A stretch of 64,000 nucleotides of DNA from Spirosoma pollinicola (GCF_002831565.1 NZ_CP025096.1:8304468-8368467); one strand, 5' to 3'; numbered from the stretch's first letter, positions 35,621-45,391 are shown. The notes: generated by a model from the letters alone, not told the origin. Program-made: numbers and translations.

Positions 35621-38105
35621 GGAAATAAATACGAAACGTAGCCCCTTGACCCAGTTGACTCTGGGCCCAGATAACCCCACCATGATTAGCCACCACTTTT
35701 TCACAAATGGCCAGACCAATTCCCGTGCCCGCAAACTTATGTTTACCATGCAACCGCTGAAAGACCTGGAAAATGCGTTGGGTGTACTTCTCATCAAAGC
35801 CAATCCCATTATCAGCTACCTCAATCAGGTAATATGCCGGGGTTTGACGGGTGGGTTGAAGCAGGGTTGGAAGGCTACTCGCCGGTACGACTTGACAACG
35901 GATTTGAACATGGGGAGCCCGATTGGCTTGCCGAAATTTTAAGGCATTACTGAGCAGATTTTGAAACAGTTGGCCTAGCTGGGAGGCATCCCCGATGATG
36001 GTGGGTAACGCGTCAATCTGTAAGGTGGCCCCGGTTTCCTCTATCAGTAAGTCCAGATCCGCTACCGCTGTCTGAACGACACGAGTAAGAGATACCGGTA
36101 GGGTGGTATCCTGTTGAGTCGAAATGCGGGAATATGCCAGCAGGTCTCGAATCAGAATCGACATGCGACTGGCGGCCAGCTGCATGCGGTGCAGGTGATC
36201 AGCCCCCTCGCCTAGTTGCCCTCCATATTGAGTGCTTAGTAGATCGCCAAATTGTTGAATCTTGCGCAAGGGCTCCTGTAAATCATGGGAGGCAATGAAG
36301 GCGAACTGTTGGAGATTCTCGTTGGAGCGGGTGAGATCCCGATTAGCCTCAGCTAACCCTTGATTAGCCCGTTCCGTGGCTTGCTGACTGGCCCATAACT
36401 CGTCGGTCCTTTGCTGGACCTGGCGTTCGAGTTCCTGTTGCAACTCCCGTTGGGCGGTAATATCCAGCACCGTGCCGTCAATGCGAACGGGCTGCTTAAA
36501 GGCATCCCACTTGACCTGCCCGTTGGTGCGTAGAATACGCTGACGACCCGTTGTGGCATGAGTGACGGTGTATTCAACCTGGTAAAAGCCATTCGAGTCC
36601 GGCTTGAGGGCGTCGTTAAGTACCTGACTAATCCACTTTCGTTCGCTTTCCTGGATCGCATTCATCGAGGTGGCTACGTCCGTCAACTCGGGCAGGCCAT
36701 ACAACTCGGCTACCCGGGGTGATTTAGTGATGCGCTGGGTAGCCACATCAATGCGATACGAACCGAGTTCGGCTAAGTCGATGATGGATTGTAAACGGCT
36801 CTCACTTTCTTTTAATGCCCGCCGGGCTACCTCTTGTTGGGTCACGTCAACAGCTGTTTCCAAGACCGCATACACCTCACCGGCTGCGTTCCGTAAGGGC
36901 TTTAGACTGAGATCGAAATAATAGGTACCGGGTGTGCCGTTGATGGTCAAGCTGGCCGGGACACCCGTAGCCACATAGGCTTCTGCGGTAGCAAAAACGC
37001 GATCCAGTAGGGAAATAGCCGCTACATCAGCGTCCGTATTGATCAACACATCCCGAATCGGCTGGTTCAGAATGGATCGACCCTGCCCAAAAAAGGTAAT
37101 CATCGCTTCATTGGCGATCTCAATGACCAGGTTACGGCCCACAAACAGGCAGGTGGCTACCGGAGCCTGTTCAATGAGGGTACGAAAGCGGAGTTCGCTT
37201 TCGACAACAGCCCGACGATTCAGTACTTGTTGGGTTACATCCTGACAAAGGACCATGACGCCGGTAATGGACCCATCCAACTCGGTGAAGGGTTGATAAA
37301 CCAGATTTAGAAAGCCTTCCTTTTTTCCCCCGTCAACATGTACCCAATAGGGTTGATCATACAAAAAAACCGGCTCACCGGTCTGTCGAACCTCCTTGAG
37401 GATGGTCCGGAAAGGTTCCTCGGCTTCTGGAATGATATCAAATAAACACTGGCCCTGCAACGCCTCCACGGGGCGATCAATCAAGCGGGCGTAAGCCTGG
37501 TTGACAATGGTCACCCGCATCTCCTCTCCGGTCAGGACAATGATGGCGATCGATGCCTGGCGTACTAAGGTTTGAAACCGTTGCTCAGACCACTGGAGTT
37601 GATGAACGAGATCAACCTGGGGTGTTGTTTCGAAACAGGTGACCAAAACCCCTTGCACCTGGCCCGTTTGATCGAAGGCCGGGCTGTAACTAAATGTCCA
37701 GTATACCTCTTCCAGCCGCCCGTTGCGATAGATGGGTACTACCTGATTCTCATACCAAACCGATTGAGCCGTCGTCATGACCTGCTCAATCAAGGGGCCT
37801 ATAAAGTCCCAAATCTCTGGCCACACCGCTTTGGCTGGTTTACCCAACATATGCGGGTGCTTGCCATTGTTGCCTAAGCTAGGTCGGTAGGCGTCATTGT
37901 AGAAGCAGATGAGTTGGGGTCCCCACCAGAGAAACATGGGGAAAGCTGAGTGCAATAGATTCCGGACGGTGATTTGTAAGCTCGCTGGCCACTCGTCCAT
38001 AGGGCCTAAGGAAGTATGTGCCCAATTATACTGGCGAGTCAGTTCACCCATTTCCCCACCGTCGGCCAGGAACACAAGAGGAGTAGCCGTCGTGTTTGTT
38101 TTCAA
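35610..38105 (-). CDS. Multi-PAS sensor histidine kinase
   Basis: 831 residues, no membrane helix, so a cytoplasmic sensor. Four PAS/PAC modules in series (starting near QYNWAHTSLGPMDEWPASLQ, QRFQTLVRQASIAIIVLTGE, RFRTLIEQAPVATCLFVGRN and RLQSIIDLAELGSYRIDVAT) are followed by a coiled coil and HisKA (FAFIASHDLQEPLRKIQQFG, phospho-His in SHDLQEP). HATPase: N-box LFQNLLSNALKFRQ, G1 EVADNGIGFDE, F-box IFQVFQRLHG, G2 GTGIGLAICEKVV. No response regulator is adjacent, so it is an orphan kinase. Signal unknown; PAS domains suggest redox, light or small ligands. Confidence 0.9.
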   Translation of the reverse strand: MKTNTTATPLVFLADGGEMGELTRQYNWAHTSLGPMDEWPASLQITVRNLLHSAFPMFLWWGPQLICFYNDAYRPSLGNNGKHPHMLGKPAKAVWPEIWDFIGPLIEQVMTTAQSVWYENQVVPIYRNGRLEEVYWTFSYSPAFDQTGQVQGVLVTCFETTPQVDLVHQLQWSEQRFQTLVRQASIAIIVLTGEEMRVTIVNQAYARLIDRPVEALQGQCLFDIIPEAEEPFRTILKEVRQTGEPVFLYDQPYWVHVDGGKKEGFLNLVYQPFTELDGSITGVMVLCQDVTQQVLNRRAVVESELRFRTLIEQAPVATCLFVGRNLVIEIANEAMITFFGQGRSILNQPIRDVLINTDADVAAISLLDRVFATAEAYVATGVPASLTINGTPGTYYFDLSLKPLRNAAGEVYAVLETAVDVTQQEVARRALKESESRLQSIIDLAELGSYRIDVATQRITKSPRVAELYGLPELTDVATSMNAIQESERKWISQVLNDALKPDSNGFYQVEYTVTHATTGRQRILRTNGQVKWDAFKQPVRIDGTVLDITAQRELQQELERQVQQRTDELWASQQATERANQGLAEANRDLTRSNENLQQFAFIASHDLQEPLRKIQQFGDLLSTQYGGQLGEGADHLHRMQLAASRMSILIRDLLAYSRISTQQDTTLPVSLTRVVQTAVADLDLLIEETGATLQIDALPTIIGDASQLGQLFQNLLSNALKFRQANRAPHVQIRCQVVPASSLPTLLQPTRQTPAYYLIEVADNGIGFDEKYTQRIFQVFQRLHGKHKFAGTGIGLAICEKVVANHGGVIWAQSQLGQGATFRIYFPNQ

Positions 38106-38570
38106 GGGAATTAGTATTGAGAACTTGCTAAGTTATTTACGCTAATCGGATTACACAAAACCCATTCGTAATAAACGTTTCGTTCATGGGGTTTGTTAAA
38201 CCGGCGCTAAACACTTTATTAGTTATAGGCTGGTTCAGGTCAAGTCTTTTGCCAGTACCCATCATTTGAACGATTTATTGGGGGCGCGGCGTCCGACGAA
38301 CGAAATAAATCGTTGATAGTCGAACCATTCGCCAAATCAACTGCTTGGCTTGGCAGTTGGTTGTAATCTGAATAGACATAAACAATTCTCAAATAAGGCT
38401 CCTTTATTAGCCAAATGAGACCTTGTTTACCCAGTATTATTGGAAGGGCTTACTGGCTGATATTCTGCGGCCACCAAGTAGCAACGAGTAATCAATTGGC
38501 GGGTTCGCGATGATTAGCCTGACTTACTAGATCTTATCCCTACTTGGCATCCTTCTTACCTATTTGGTAG
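38106..38570. other. Intergenic with hairpin and a dispersed-motif copy
   Basis: A hairpin at 38269-38314 has perfect 11-bp arms (AACGATTTATT/AATAAATCGTT). The motif copy at 38387-38425 has TCTCA, GGCTCC and TGAGAC with a longer spacer. No gene seen. Confidence 0.4.
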
Positions 38571-39662
38571 TCACCTCAAGTAAGGAAATCTGGTGGGACG
38601 ATAAGAATCCAGCAAAGCTTCCTCCTGATCGCTAAGTAACTCGCTGGCTATCAGTCGGCCAACCACGGCTGCCAACGTTACACCGGCATGCATCACGGCC
38701 ACATAGAGTCCGTCGATACTGCTTATTCGACCGATGATCGGGAGTCCGTCCGCAGGAATGGGCCGGTTCCCTACCCTAACAGTCGTTAGGGTCAGTGGAC
38801 CTACATGATGCCACTGGCCTTTTATGTTGTCCAGGCTTCGGCGGGCTATCGCCTGGGGGTTATTCTCGATGGAATCATCCAGGAACTCTTCAGCACACAG
38901 CGTCAGCGTAGGAGAAGCCGCTCGTAGTTCCAGTGAGGGAGAAGAAACGATCCGGTTTACAAACGGATGGGCAGTCCGAAACGCCACCAGTATAGCGGGC
39001 GAGTTAGCCAGGGGCAAGTGGACTGCCAGTGGCTGGCATAAGGTGGTTGCCTCCACTCCGGTGGCTAAGACAACCAAGTCAGCACGTATCACACCATGAG
39101 CCGTAAGCACCCCCGTAAGGCGGGAACCGCTCACCAGCAAGGAGACGACCTCATTCCCCAATTGACAGCTGACACCCGCTTGGCGAGCGGCAGTGATCAA
39201 GCCCGGTAGGGTTAAGTTAGGATCTATTGCCCCTTCCTTTGCAGCCCATATGGCCCGGGAAGGCACCTTTTTTAGATTGGGCTCCAGCCGTTGTATATGT
39301 AGCTGATCGATTACGCGCACCGTATAACCAGCCTCCATGAGTCTGCCCGCCAGTCGCTCAGTTTGATTGGGATCATCCCGCCAAGTCAACGCACCCGACC
39401 AATTCAGCTTGAGTTGTCCCTTCAATTCCTCATCCAGTCGGTGCCAGTCCGCTATGGCTTGTTGCCTCAGGGCGATGTAAGTCTGCGGTGACTCGGGGTT
39501 AACCGTAATCCAGCCGAATGAGTTAACCGTTGCCCCATCCGCTGGATTGGGCGCTTTATCCAGCAAAGTAACTTGTGCCTGACCTCGTTGTAACTGGTAA
39601 GCCAGGCTGGCCCCCACAATACCCGCCCCTACCACCACAATATGAAGCTGTTTGCTGATCAT
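38571..39662 (-). CDS. FAD-dependent oxidoreductase of the DAO family
   Basis: 363 residues. The N-terminal dinucleotide-binding motif IVVVGAGIVGASLAYQLQRG and the DAO-type flavin pocket (NSFGWITVNPES) are clear, with a second FAD contact VVLATGVEATTL. The C-terminal GNRPIPADGLPIIGRI and LYVAVMHAGVTLA are typical of D-amino-acid or glycine/sarcosine oxidase-like enzymes. Cytoplasmic. The substrate is probably an amine or amino acid, not identifiable from context. Confidence 0.85.
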   Translation of the reverse strand: MISKQLHIVVVGAGIVGASLAYQLQRGQAQVTLLDKAPNPADGATVNSFGWITVNPESPQTYIALRQQAIADWHRLDEELKGQLKLNWSGALTWRDDPNQTERLAGRLMEAGYTVRVIDQLHIQRLEPNLKKVPSRAIWAAKEGAIDPNLTLPGLITAARQAGVSCQLGNEVVSLLVSGSRLTGVLTAHGVIRADLVVLATGVEATTLCQPLAVHLPLANSPAILVAFRTAHPFVNRIVSSPSLELRAASPTLTLCAEEFLDDSIENNPQAIARRSLDNIKGQWHHVGPLTLTTVRVGNRPIPADGLPIIGRISSIDGLYVAVMHAGVTLAAVVGRLIASELLSDQEEALLDSYRPTRFPYLR

Positions 39663-40041
39663 CTAGTTTTGCCTGTTTAGTGGTCAGTACCCGTCCCGTG
39701 TTATCAGAGTCGTGCTGGTCGAAGGAGCCAGCCAAACCAGTCAAGGCTGCTACAAACTTGGCGGCTTACCAGGACCAATTTATCAGTTTCATATCGAACA
39801 GAGGCTATTTATTTGTATAGCTTTACCGGAGTGTCTTACCATGGCGCTGTAGAGGAGAGGCAATTTTTATTCTTGCCAAATTTTACGTGTTACCACCATC
39901 ACTTGGCAAGGGCTATATAGAGGCGACATGCTAAGCAACTCCTGCCTACAACCATTCTGAGCTTGAAAAATGCTTGCAGCAGCCTTTTGTTAATGATTAC
40001 CGGACTAAGAAGCCCCTATTACTTAATCTCAGATAATGCTC
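39663..40041. other. Intergenic, no gene seen
   Basis: About 380 bases between two minus-strand genes. A diverged dispersed-motif copy (TCTCAGATAATGCTC) begins at 40027 and runs into the 3' end of the antiporter gene. Confidence 0.3.
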
Positions 40042-41100
40042 TCAATTAGCGATAAAAAACAGACCAATCATCCCCGCTGCGTACACCACTAACACCACAA
40101 TCGAGTCCAGGCCCATCCGAGCTAGCTGATAGGTCGGCCGAAATACAAAGCCCATCAAATAGACGACCGTCAGTAACATGGCTAAGCCCGTCAAGTAAAT
40201 ATCCGCTTTATGCGCCGTGGGTAAAACAGCCTTGCCCGAAATGAGCACCGCTAAGGGAAACAGCACTGGCAGAAAAGCATTTCCCCCAAAGATATCGCTT
40301 ACCGCCAGTGAATAGGCTTTTAGTTTGACCGACGCCAGACCCGTGGCCACTTCAGGCAGCGAAGTAGCCGCTGCCAGCACCGTAGCTCCGAAGACGACCC
40401 CACTCATGCCGATCCTGCCGGCAATGGCTTGCCCACTCTCTTCCAGGGCAAAACCACCCGCCAGTGTGGCCAGCGAGGCTAAGGTAAAAATTACCAGGCT
40501 ACGGGCCGTCGTTGGGAGCGAAGCACCCGCCGACAGGCTTTGTTGATTGGGTTTAGCTGGCTGGGTACCTTTCAGTTGCCAGGGTAAGCCCGTGCGCGCT
40601 TTGCCAATCAGGTAAACGCCACTAATCCAGACCAGTAGCAGCAGACATCCTGCTGGCGTCACTCGGGCCAGGATCAGTTGCGGAGGTAGCTGATGGCCCA
40701 TAATCACGATGGTAAGCATCGCCATCACCAGTAGCCCTTCGAGTACGGGTGTCAATGAGGTCTGCCGGGAGGTCAGGGTATGTTCTTTACCCACTCCGAT
40801 CGCATCCAGAATCACGAGTACAACCGTCTGCAGGGCGACACCGCCCAGAATATTGCCAATAGCCAGTTCCAACTGGTTACTCATGGCTGCGCTGATGGTA
40901 ATAGCAATCTCGGGCAGGTTGGTCACCACTGCCAGCACGATGATACCCCCCAGTGCTTGGCCCAGGTTAAATCGTCGGGATAACGTATCCGTTGTGTCAG
41001 AGAGTCGGATACCGGCGAACCAGACAATAGCCGCGGCAACCACGAAGATGATCGATAGTGTTAAGGAGGAGAGGGAGTCAAGCATGTGGTGTAAACACAT
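40042..41100 (-). CDS. Ca2+:cation antiporter (CaCA family)
   Basis: 352 residues with about 10-11 membrane helices. The two inverted alpha-repeats of CaCA exchangers are visible: NLPEIAITISAAMSNQLELA with AIGNILGGVALQ in the first half, and AATSLPEVATGLASVKLKAY with SDIFGGNAFLPVLF in the second (acidic residue in the PE of each repeat). Inner-membrane exchanger, probably Ca2+ or Na+ against H+. It may start at 41085 (MLDSLSS) instead of 41100. Monocistronic. Confidence 0.88.
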   Translation of the reverse strand: MCLHHMLDSLSSLTLSIIFVVAAAIVWFAGIRLSDTTDTLSRRFNLGQALGGIIVLAVVTNLPEIAITISAAMSNQLELAIGNILGGVALQTVVLVILDAIGVGKEHTLTSRQTSLTPVLEGLLVMAMLTIVIMGHQLPPQLILARVTPAGCLLLLVWISGVYLIGKARTGLPWQLKGTQPAKPNQQSLSAGASLPTTARSLVIFTLASLATLAGGFALEESGQAIAGRIGMSGVVFGATVLAAATSLPEVATGLASVKLKAYSLAVSDIFGGNAFLPVLFPLAVLISGKAVLPTAHKADIYLTGLAMLLTVVYLMGFVFRPTYQLARMGLDSIVVLVVYAAGMIGLFFIAN

Positions 41101-41417
41101 TTGGGGGCTAACCGGACGCCATCATCGTTAATTTATACAGGGTCTATAGCATCGCTCCAATGCCGCCGTTAATAAGGACAGTGCTATAGTGTCAATGATT
41201 GCTTCCTGCATTAGGGCATGGGGACACTAACTAGCTGGAGGAAAAGGCTGCGTTGTTGATTCGTTTACCTGCCCAGGAGAGCAAACGCCTTCTCATGAAT
41301 TGCTCTTTTTTCTTTCAGCTATTCGGCCAATATTAGCGGGTAGAAGCGGATGGCTGTTCTGATTAACAGCAGAGGGCAAGTCAACAGGAGCCCAACAGGT
41401 TAATTAATCCATCGATC
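41101..41417. other. Intergenic, no gene seen
   Basis: About 317 bases between divergent genes, presumably holding both promoters. No further feature. Confidence 0.3.
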
Positions 41418-41816
41418 ATGGGATATCGTAACAAAACAAAATCGGTTGGGTTGGGCCTGGTGGCCGGGCTGTTTGCCTATGCGCTAGTTGGTAAACTGGG
41501 GTTATATCTCCTCCTCATTAGCTGGAGGGACTACGCGACTCACAGTATCGATAAATCGTATACACTGCCGATGCTCTTTGCCAGGTTACTGGTTGGTCTA
41601 CTAGCGGCTACGGCGGCCAGCATTTCAGCGACCAAACTGGCCAGCGATTCCGGGAAAAGTGCCTGGGTGGTTAGTCCCCTGGTCTTTATAGTTGCAAGTT
41701 ACGTTCACTTGCTGACAGCGGTTTGGAGAGAGTACCCAGGTTGGTATCATTGGGCCTATTTACTACCCATCCTACCGGTTATTGGGCTAAGTCACTCCCT
41801 CTTGTGTAAGCGGTAG
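41418..41816 (+). CDS. Hypothetical four-helix membrane protein
   Basis: 132 residues with about four hydrophobic helices (VGLGLVAGLFAYALVGKLGL, MLFARLLVGLLAATAASI, VVSPLVFIVASYVHLLTA, YLLPILPVIGLSHSLL). The N-terminus is basic (MGYRNKTKS) and the C-terminus ends KR, consistent with the positive-inside rule. No conserved catalytic motif seen; family not recognised. Confidence 0.6.
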   Translation: MGYRNKTKSVGLGLVAGLFAYALVGKLGLYLLLISWRDYATHSIDKSYTLPMLFARLLVGLLAATAASISATKLASDSGKSAWVVSPLVFIVASYVHLLTAVWREYPGWYHWAYLLPILPVIGLSHSLLCKR

Positions 41817-41856
41817 CCTTTAATCCAGGCCGTCAGTCAGCCTTCGGGCTTTGCCA

Positions 41857-41886
41857 TCTCAAAATACGCTCCCACCTGAGACGAAG
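41857..41886 (+). repeat. Dispersed TCTCA-GCTCC-TGAGAC motif
   Basis: TCTCA AAATAC GCTCCCACC TGAGAC GAAG, about 165 bases upstream of the esterase start. Confidence 0.55.
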
Positions 41887-42051
41887 CAACCTTCATGTAT
41901 CTGCTCCTCATACCGAGCTTTTTAAGCCAGTTTACTGGCCAGACTTAAGCCAAGAATAGTATCCTGTGAAGGCTGTCCTGCAAAAAAAGAAAAAAGCCTA
42001 TGCAACGAGTTGGTCTTCCAGCGCATCCTGAAGGAAAACCGAACTAATTTA

Positions 42052-43023
42052 ATGAAATACGTCTGTCAATTTTTAAGAAAGAATCATGGTGTATTTATCG
42101 CTATCTTAGGGCTCCTGGCTCAACGAGTACTCGCTCAGCCACCTGACTATGCTAGTAGGGCAATTCAATCATCGAAATCGTGGGTGGATCTCGATTATGT
42201 AGGTGATGGCATCATCGGCCATAAATTGGATATCCATTTACCCCTGAGCGGCAAAGCGCCTTTCCCCGTCATTATTTGCATTTATGGCAGTGCCTGGCTC
42301 GCCAATAATGCCAAAGGTGCTATCTTTACGGATGGATTAGGACAACGATTATTGAAAGAAGGGTTTGCCGTGGTCGCCATTAACCACCGGTCGAGTGGCG
42401 ATACGCTGTTTCCCGCCCAGCTTCACGATGTAAAAGCAGCTATCCGATTTGTTCGCGCCAATGCCGCTACGTTTTCGGTAACCGACCAGTTTATCGGACT
42501 GACGGGCTATTCCTCCGGCGGTCATCTGGCTTCGCTGGCGGGCACAACCAATCATGTCAAAACAAAAACCATCGACGGTATTGAGGTCGATTTGGAAGGT
42601 CATTTAGGTCCGTTTACCCCTGTCAGCAGTCATGTAAATGCGGTCGTGGATTGGTTTGGTCCGACTAATTTTTTACTAATGGATTCCTGCGACCCCCGGA
42701 TGCATCATAATGACCCCCGATCGCCCGAATCATTACTCATCGGGGGAGGCATAACCCAGCATACATCAAGGGTTGAACTGGCCAATCCCATCACTTATGT
42801 TAGCAAAGCGAGCCCGCCCTTTTTACTAATTCATGGGGATAAGGACCCTCTAGTTCCCTTTTGCCAAAGTGAGGAGTTGGCCAACAAGTTGAAGCAGGAA
42901 GGGGTGAAAAGCGACTTGATCCAGGTGTCGGGGGGTAGGCATGGCCCAGGCGTACTGAGTGAGTCTTACTACACGAAGATGGTTTCATTCTTCACTACTG
43001 AATGGAAGCAGGTAAAGAACTAA
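42052..43023 (+). CDS. Secreted alpha/beta hydrolase (esterase)
   Basis: About 323 residues from the ATG at 42052; the N-terminus is a signal peptide (GVFIAILGLLAQRVLAQ), which an upstream start at 42010 would only lengthen. The fold is BD-FAE/DLH-like: VIICIYGSAWLANN (oxyanion-hole region), VVAINHRSSGD, the nucleophile elbow IGLTGYSSGGHLASLAG with catalytic Ser, LLIHGDKDPLVPFCQS with the acid, and SGGRHGPG with catalytic His. It probably acts in the periplasm on esterified sugars or similar. Monocistronic; two dispersed-motif copies flank it. Confidence 0.85.
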   Translation: MKYVCQFLRKNHGVFIAILGLLAQRVLAQPPDYASRAIQSSKSWVDLDYVGDGIIGHKLDIHLPLSGKAPFPVIICIYGSAWLANNAKGAIFTDGLGQRLLKEGFAVVAINHRSSGDTLFPAQLHDVKAAIRFVRANAATFSVTDQFIGLTGYSSGGHLASLAGTTNHVKTKTIDGIEVDLEGHLGPFTPVSSHVNAVVDWFGPTNFLLMDSCDPRMHHNDPRSPESLLIGGGITQHTSRVELANPITYVSKASPPFLLIHGDKDPLVPFCQSEELANKLKQEGVKSDLIQVSGGRHGPGVLSESYYTKMVSFFTTEWKQVKN

Positions 43024-43069
43024 ACTGAATGTCTAAACGGTGAGCAGCACTCAGCCTGACAACGTGTAA

Positions 43070-43100
43070 TCTCAGAAAATGCTCCTCAAAGTGAGACGAA
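43070..43100 (+). repeat. Dispersed TCTCA-GCTCC-TGAGAC motif (best copy)
   Basis: TCTCA GAAAAT GCTCCTCAAAG TGAGAC GAA. The CTCA/TGAG ends are self-complementary, so it can fold as a short hairpin. It lies between the esterase and an AraC gene. Confidence 0.6.
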
Positions 43101-43232
43101 ATAGTGTTTGTGTGCCTACTACCCCAAACGGGGCAATTAAAGAGATGATCATTATGGCAATTAAATTCATCGAATAAATACGAGCCAAGAAGGAATAATC
43201 CTTATCTGCTTACCATGTAAGCTGATGGAGGT

Positions 43233-43240
43233 TAGCTTTG
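43233..43240 (+). promoter_or_regulatory. TAnnTTTG promoter box for the AraC gene
   Basis: TAGCTTTG matches the Bacteroidota -7 consensus and ends 13 bases before the ATG at 43254. The upstream -33 TTG is not clear. Confidence 0.4.
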
Positions 43241-43253
43241 TGATCGAAATACG

Positions 43254-44111
43254 ATGGCTCCCAAAAACAACCATATCCCGGTTATCAAGCTACCTACTGG
43301 CATGGGCCAAGGAATTATCATTGCCAGAGGGGTATTCAATGGGGCACCCGATTCTAAGGAAGTAGGGCGAGCGCACCGGGATAGTGGACATTCCTTTTTC
43401 TTACAGGAAAAAGGCCTTACTCAGATCGAAGTTGACTTTCAACTCTATCAGGTAGTAGCACCCGCTCTTCTGTACATGCATCCTAATCAAGTGCATCGGT
43501 TGGTCGAGTTTAAAGAAGCTACCATCAGCAGTTGGATCATCACCAACGAAAATCTCCTACCAGACTATCTGAAACTATTAGAAGAACTCACCCCAGTCGA
43601 TCCGCTGCCGCTGCAAACAGACGCACTCACCCTTCTTTCACAAACCGCTTCGCTTTGCCTCCAACTAGCTGAACGAAAGCAGGAGAAACTGCATTACCAG
43701 CTCCTGAAAGAAAGCTGCAATCTATTAGTCGCCTTAGTGGCTTCGCAGTATCTGGCCCAGGCTAAACCAACCCACAACTTCACCCGGTTTGACGGGATTA
43801 CCAAAGCGTTCAAATCCGAACTGGAACGTGAATTTACCACCATTAAAAGTCCAGCCAGCTACGCCGAACGCCTAAACTTATCGACGCCGTATTTGAATGA
43901 ATGTGTCAAAACAGCGACGGGTCAGTCGGTTTCGTATCACATCCAGCAACGGATCGTCTTAGAAGCCAAGCGCCTGCTTCATCATTCAGATCAATCGGTC
44001 AAGGAGATAGCTGCCGCTCTGGGCTATGAGGATTACTCGTATTTTGTCCGGCTGTTTCGTAAAGTGGCGGGTATGAGCCCCCTGGCGTTTCGGAGCAAAA
44101 ACCTCGATTAG
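43254..44111 (+). CDS. AraC family transcriptional regulator
   Basis: 285 residues. N-terminal cupin-type sensor (HSFFLQEKGLTQIEVDFQLY, then YMHPNQVHRLVEF). C-terminal double HTH: SYAERLNLSTPYLNECVKTA and SVKEIAAALGYEDYSYFVRL, ending FRKVAGMSPLAFR. It is 77 bases upstream of, and codirectional with, the Tet(X)-like flavin monooxygenase, so it is a reasonable candidate to regulate it. Confidence 0.9.
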   Translation: MAPKNNHIPVIKLPTGMGQGIIIARGVFNGAPDSKEVGRAHRDSGHSFFLQEKGLTQIEVDFQLYQVVAPALLYMHPNQVHRLVEFKEATISSWIITNENLLPDYLKLLEELTPVDPLPLQTDALTLLSQTASLCLQLAERKQEKLHYQLLKESCNLLVALVASQYLAQAKPTHNFTRFDGITKAFKSELEREFTTIKSPASYAERLNLSTPYLNECVKTATGQSVSYHIQQRIVLEAKRLLHHSDQSVKEIAAALGYEDYSYFVRLFRKVAGMSPLAFRSKNLD

Positions 44112-44188
44112 TCCTATACTTACCACGTATCGATATTGCCTGCGCGTTCACTAGCCTGTTCCTTTGTAGCCAATAAACAGCTCGACTA

Positions 44189-45364
44189 ATGAACACACAG
44201 GAAGGCGTAAATTTATTAGAAAACAAACGGATAGCTATCGTTGGAGGTGGCCCTGGTGGCCTAACTCTGGCCCGTCTATTACAACTCAAAGGAGCGGATG
44301 TGACCGTCTATGAGCGGGATTATAGCCCAAGCACACGGGTGCAAGGGGCCACCCTTGACCTGCATTATGAATCGGGCCTAAAAGCCCTGGACAATGCGGG
44401 ATTGCTGGACGCTTTTAAGCACGCCTACCGGCCAGGGGCCGACAAAGGGCGGGTGGTCGATACGCAGGCGAACATCCTCTATGACGATCACGGCAAGGAC
44501 GAGTGCAACGATTTTGACAACGAATCGTTTCGGCCCGAAATCGACCGTGGCGATTTGCGGAGTCTATTATTAGCGTCTCTTCAGGCTGACACCGTCGTTT
44601 GGGACAGTCAGCTCGTCCAGATCTCACCAAGGCTTGATGCCTGGCAACTAACGTTTAAAAATGGTACCACCGTTGTCGCCGATCTTGTCGTTGGCGCCGA
44701 TGGTGCTCATTCCAAAGTCCGTCCGTTACTGACGTCGATCCAGCCTTTTTATGCGGGTACGACCATTGTGCAGGGAAATATAGCCGATGCGGCCACGGCA
44801 GCACCAACCATTCATCAACTACTCCAAGGCGGCAAACTCTATACACATACGACGGGGAAATTTTTACATGTATCCGCTAAAGGGGATGGTAGTATTGATT
44901 TTTACGTGAGTTGTCGAGTCGATGAAGACTGGCTACAAACCAATGGGATTGATTTTGCTGATCAGCAGCAGTTGCGGGCCTGGTTAAAGCAAGAATTTAG
45001 CGGATGGGCCCCAGTTTGGTTTGAGCTGTTTGAGTCAGTAAGCCTGCCCCTTTTGATTCGCCCGCAATATTGCGTGCCCTTCGACCAAAGCTGGGCCTCT
45101 CAGCCAAGCATTACTCTATTAGGTGATGCGGCTCATCTAATGCCGCCTTCTGGTGAAGGCGTTAATTTGGCCATGCTGGATGCATTGGAGCTAAGCGAGT
45201 GTCTGACGAGTGAGCAGTTTGCCACTACCCAATTGGCCCTAGCCGCTTATGAGAAACCGATGCTAGAACGAGGAACTGAAGAAGCCAAAGTTTCGATGGA
45301 GGGGGTGGAGTGGATGCATACCGAATCGGCCAATGATAAGCTGGTAGCGTTGTTTAACGAATAA
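44189..45364 (+). CDS. Tet(X)-like FAD-dependent monooxygenase
   Basis: 391 residues, the length and order of Tet(X)-type class A flavin monooxygenases. FAD motif: RIAIVGGGPGGLTLARLLQL, then VTVYERD. The segment GATLDLHYESGLKALDNAGL and the arginine in EIDRGDLRSLLLASLQADTV closely echo the corresponding Tet(X) segments. The second FAD motif is TLLGDAAHLMPPSGEGVN, ending MLDALELSECL. Tet(X) hydroxylates tetracyclines; related enzymes act on other aromatics, so tetracycline turnover is possible but not shown. Codirectional after the AraC gene. Confidence 0.82.
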   Translation: MNTQEGVNLLENKRIAIVGGGPGGLTLARLLQLKGADVTVYERDYSPSTRVQGATLDLHYESGLKALDNAGLLDAFKHAYRPGADKGRVVDTQANILYDDHGKDECNDFDNESFRPEIDRGDLRSLLLASLQADTVVWDSQLVQISPRLDAWQLTFKNGTTVVADLVVGADGAHSKVRPLLTSIQPFYAGTTIVQGNIADAATAAPTIHQLLQGGKLYTHTTGKFLHVSAKGDGSIDFYVSCRVDEDWLQTNGIDFADQQQLRAWLKQEFSGWAPVWFELFESVSLPLLIRPQYCVPFDQSWASQPSITLLGDAAHLMPPSGEGVNLAMLDALELSECLTSEQFATTQLALAAYEKPMLERGTEEAKVSMEGVEWMHTESANDKLVALFNE

Positions 45365-45391
45365 TTTGGGGAAAGCACAAATCAGGGCTTA

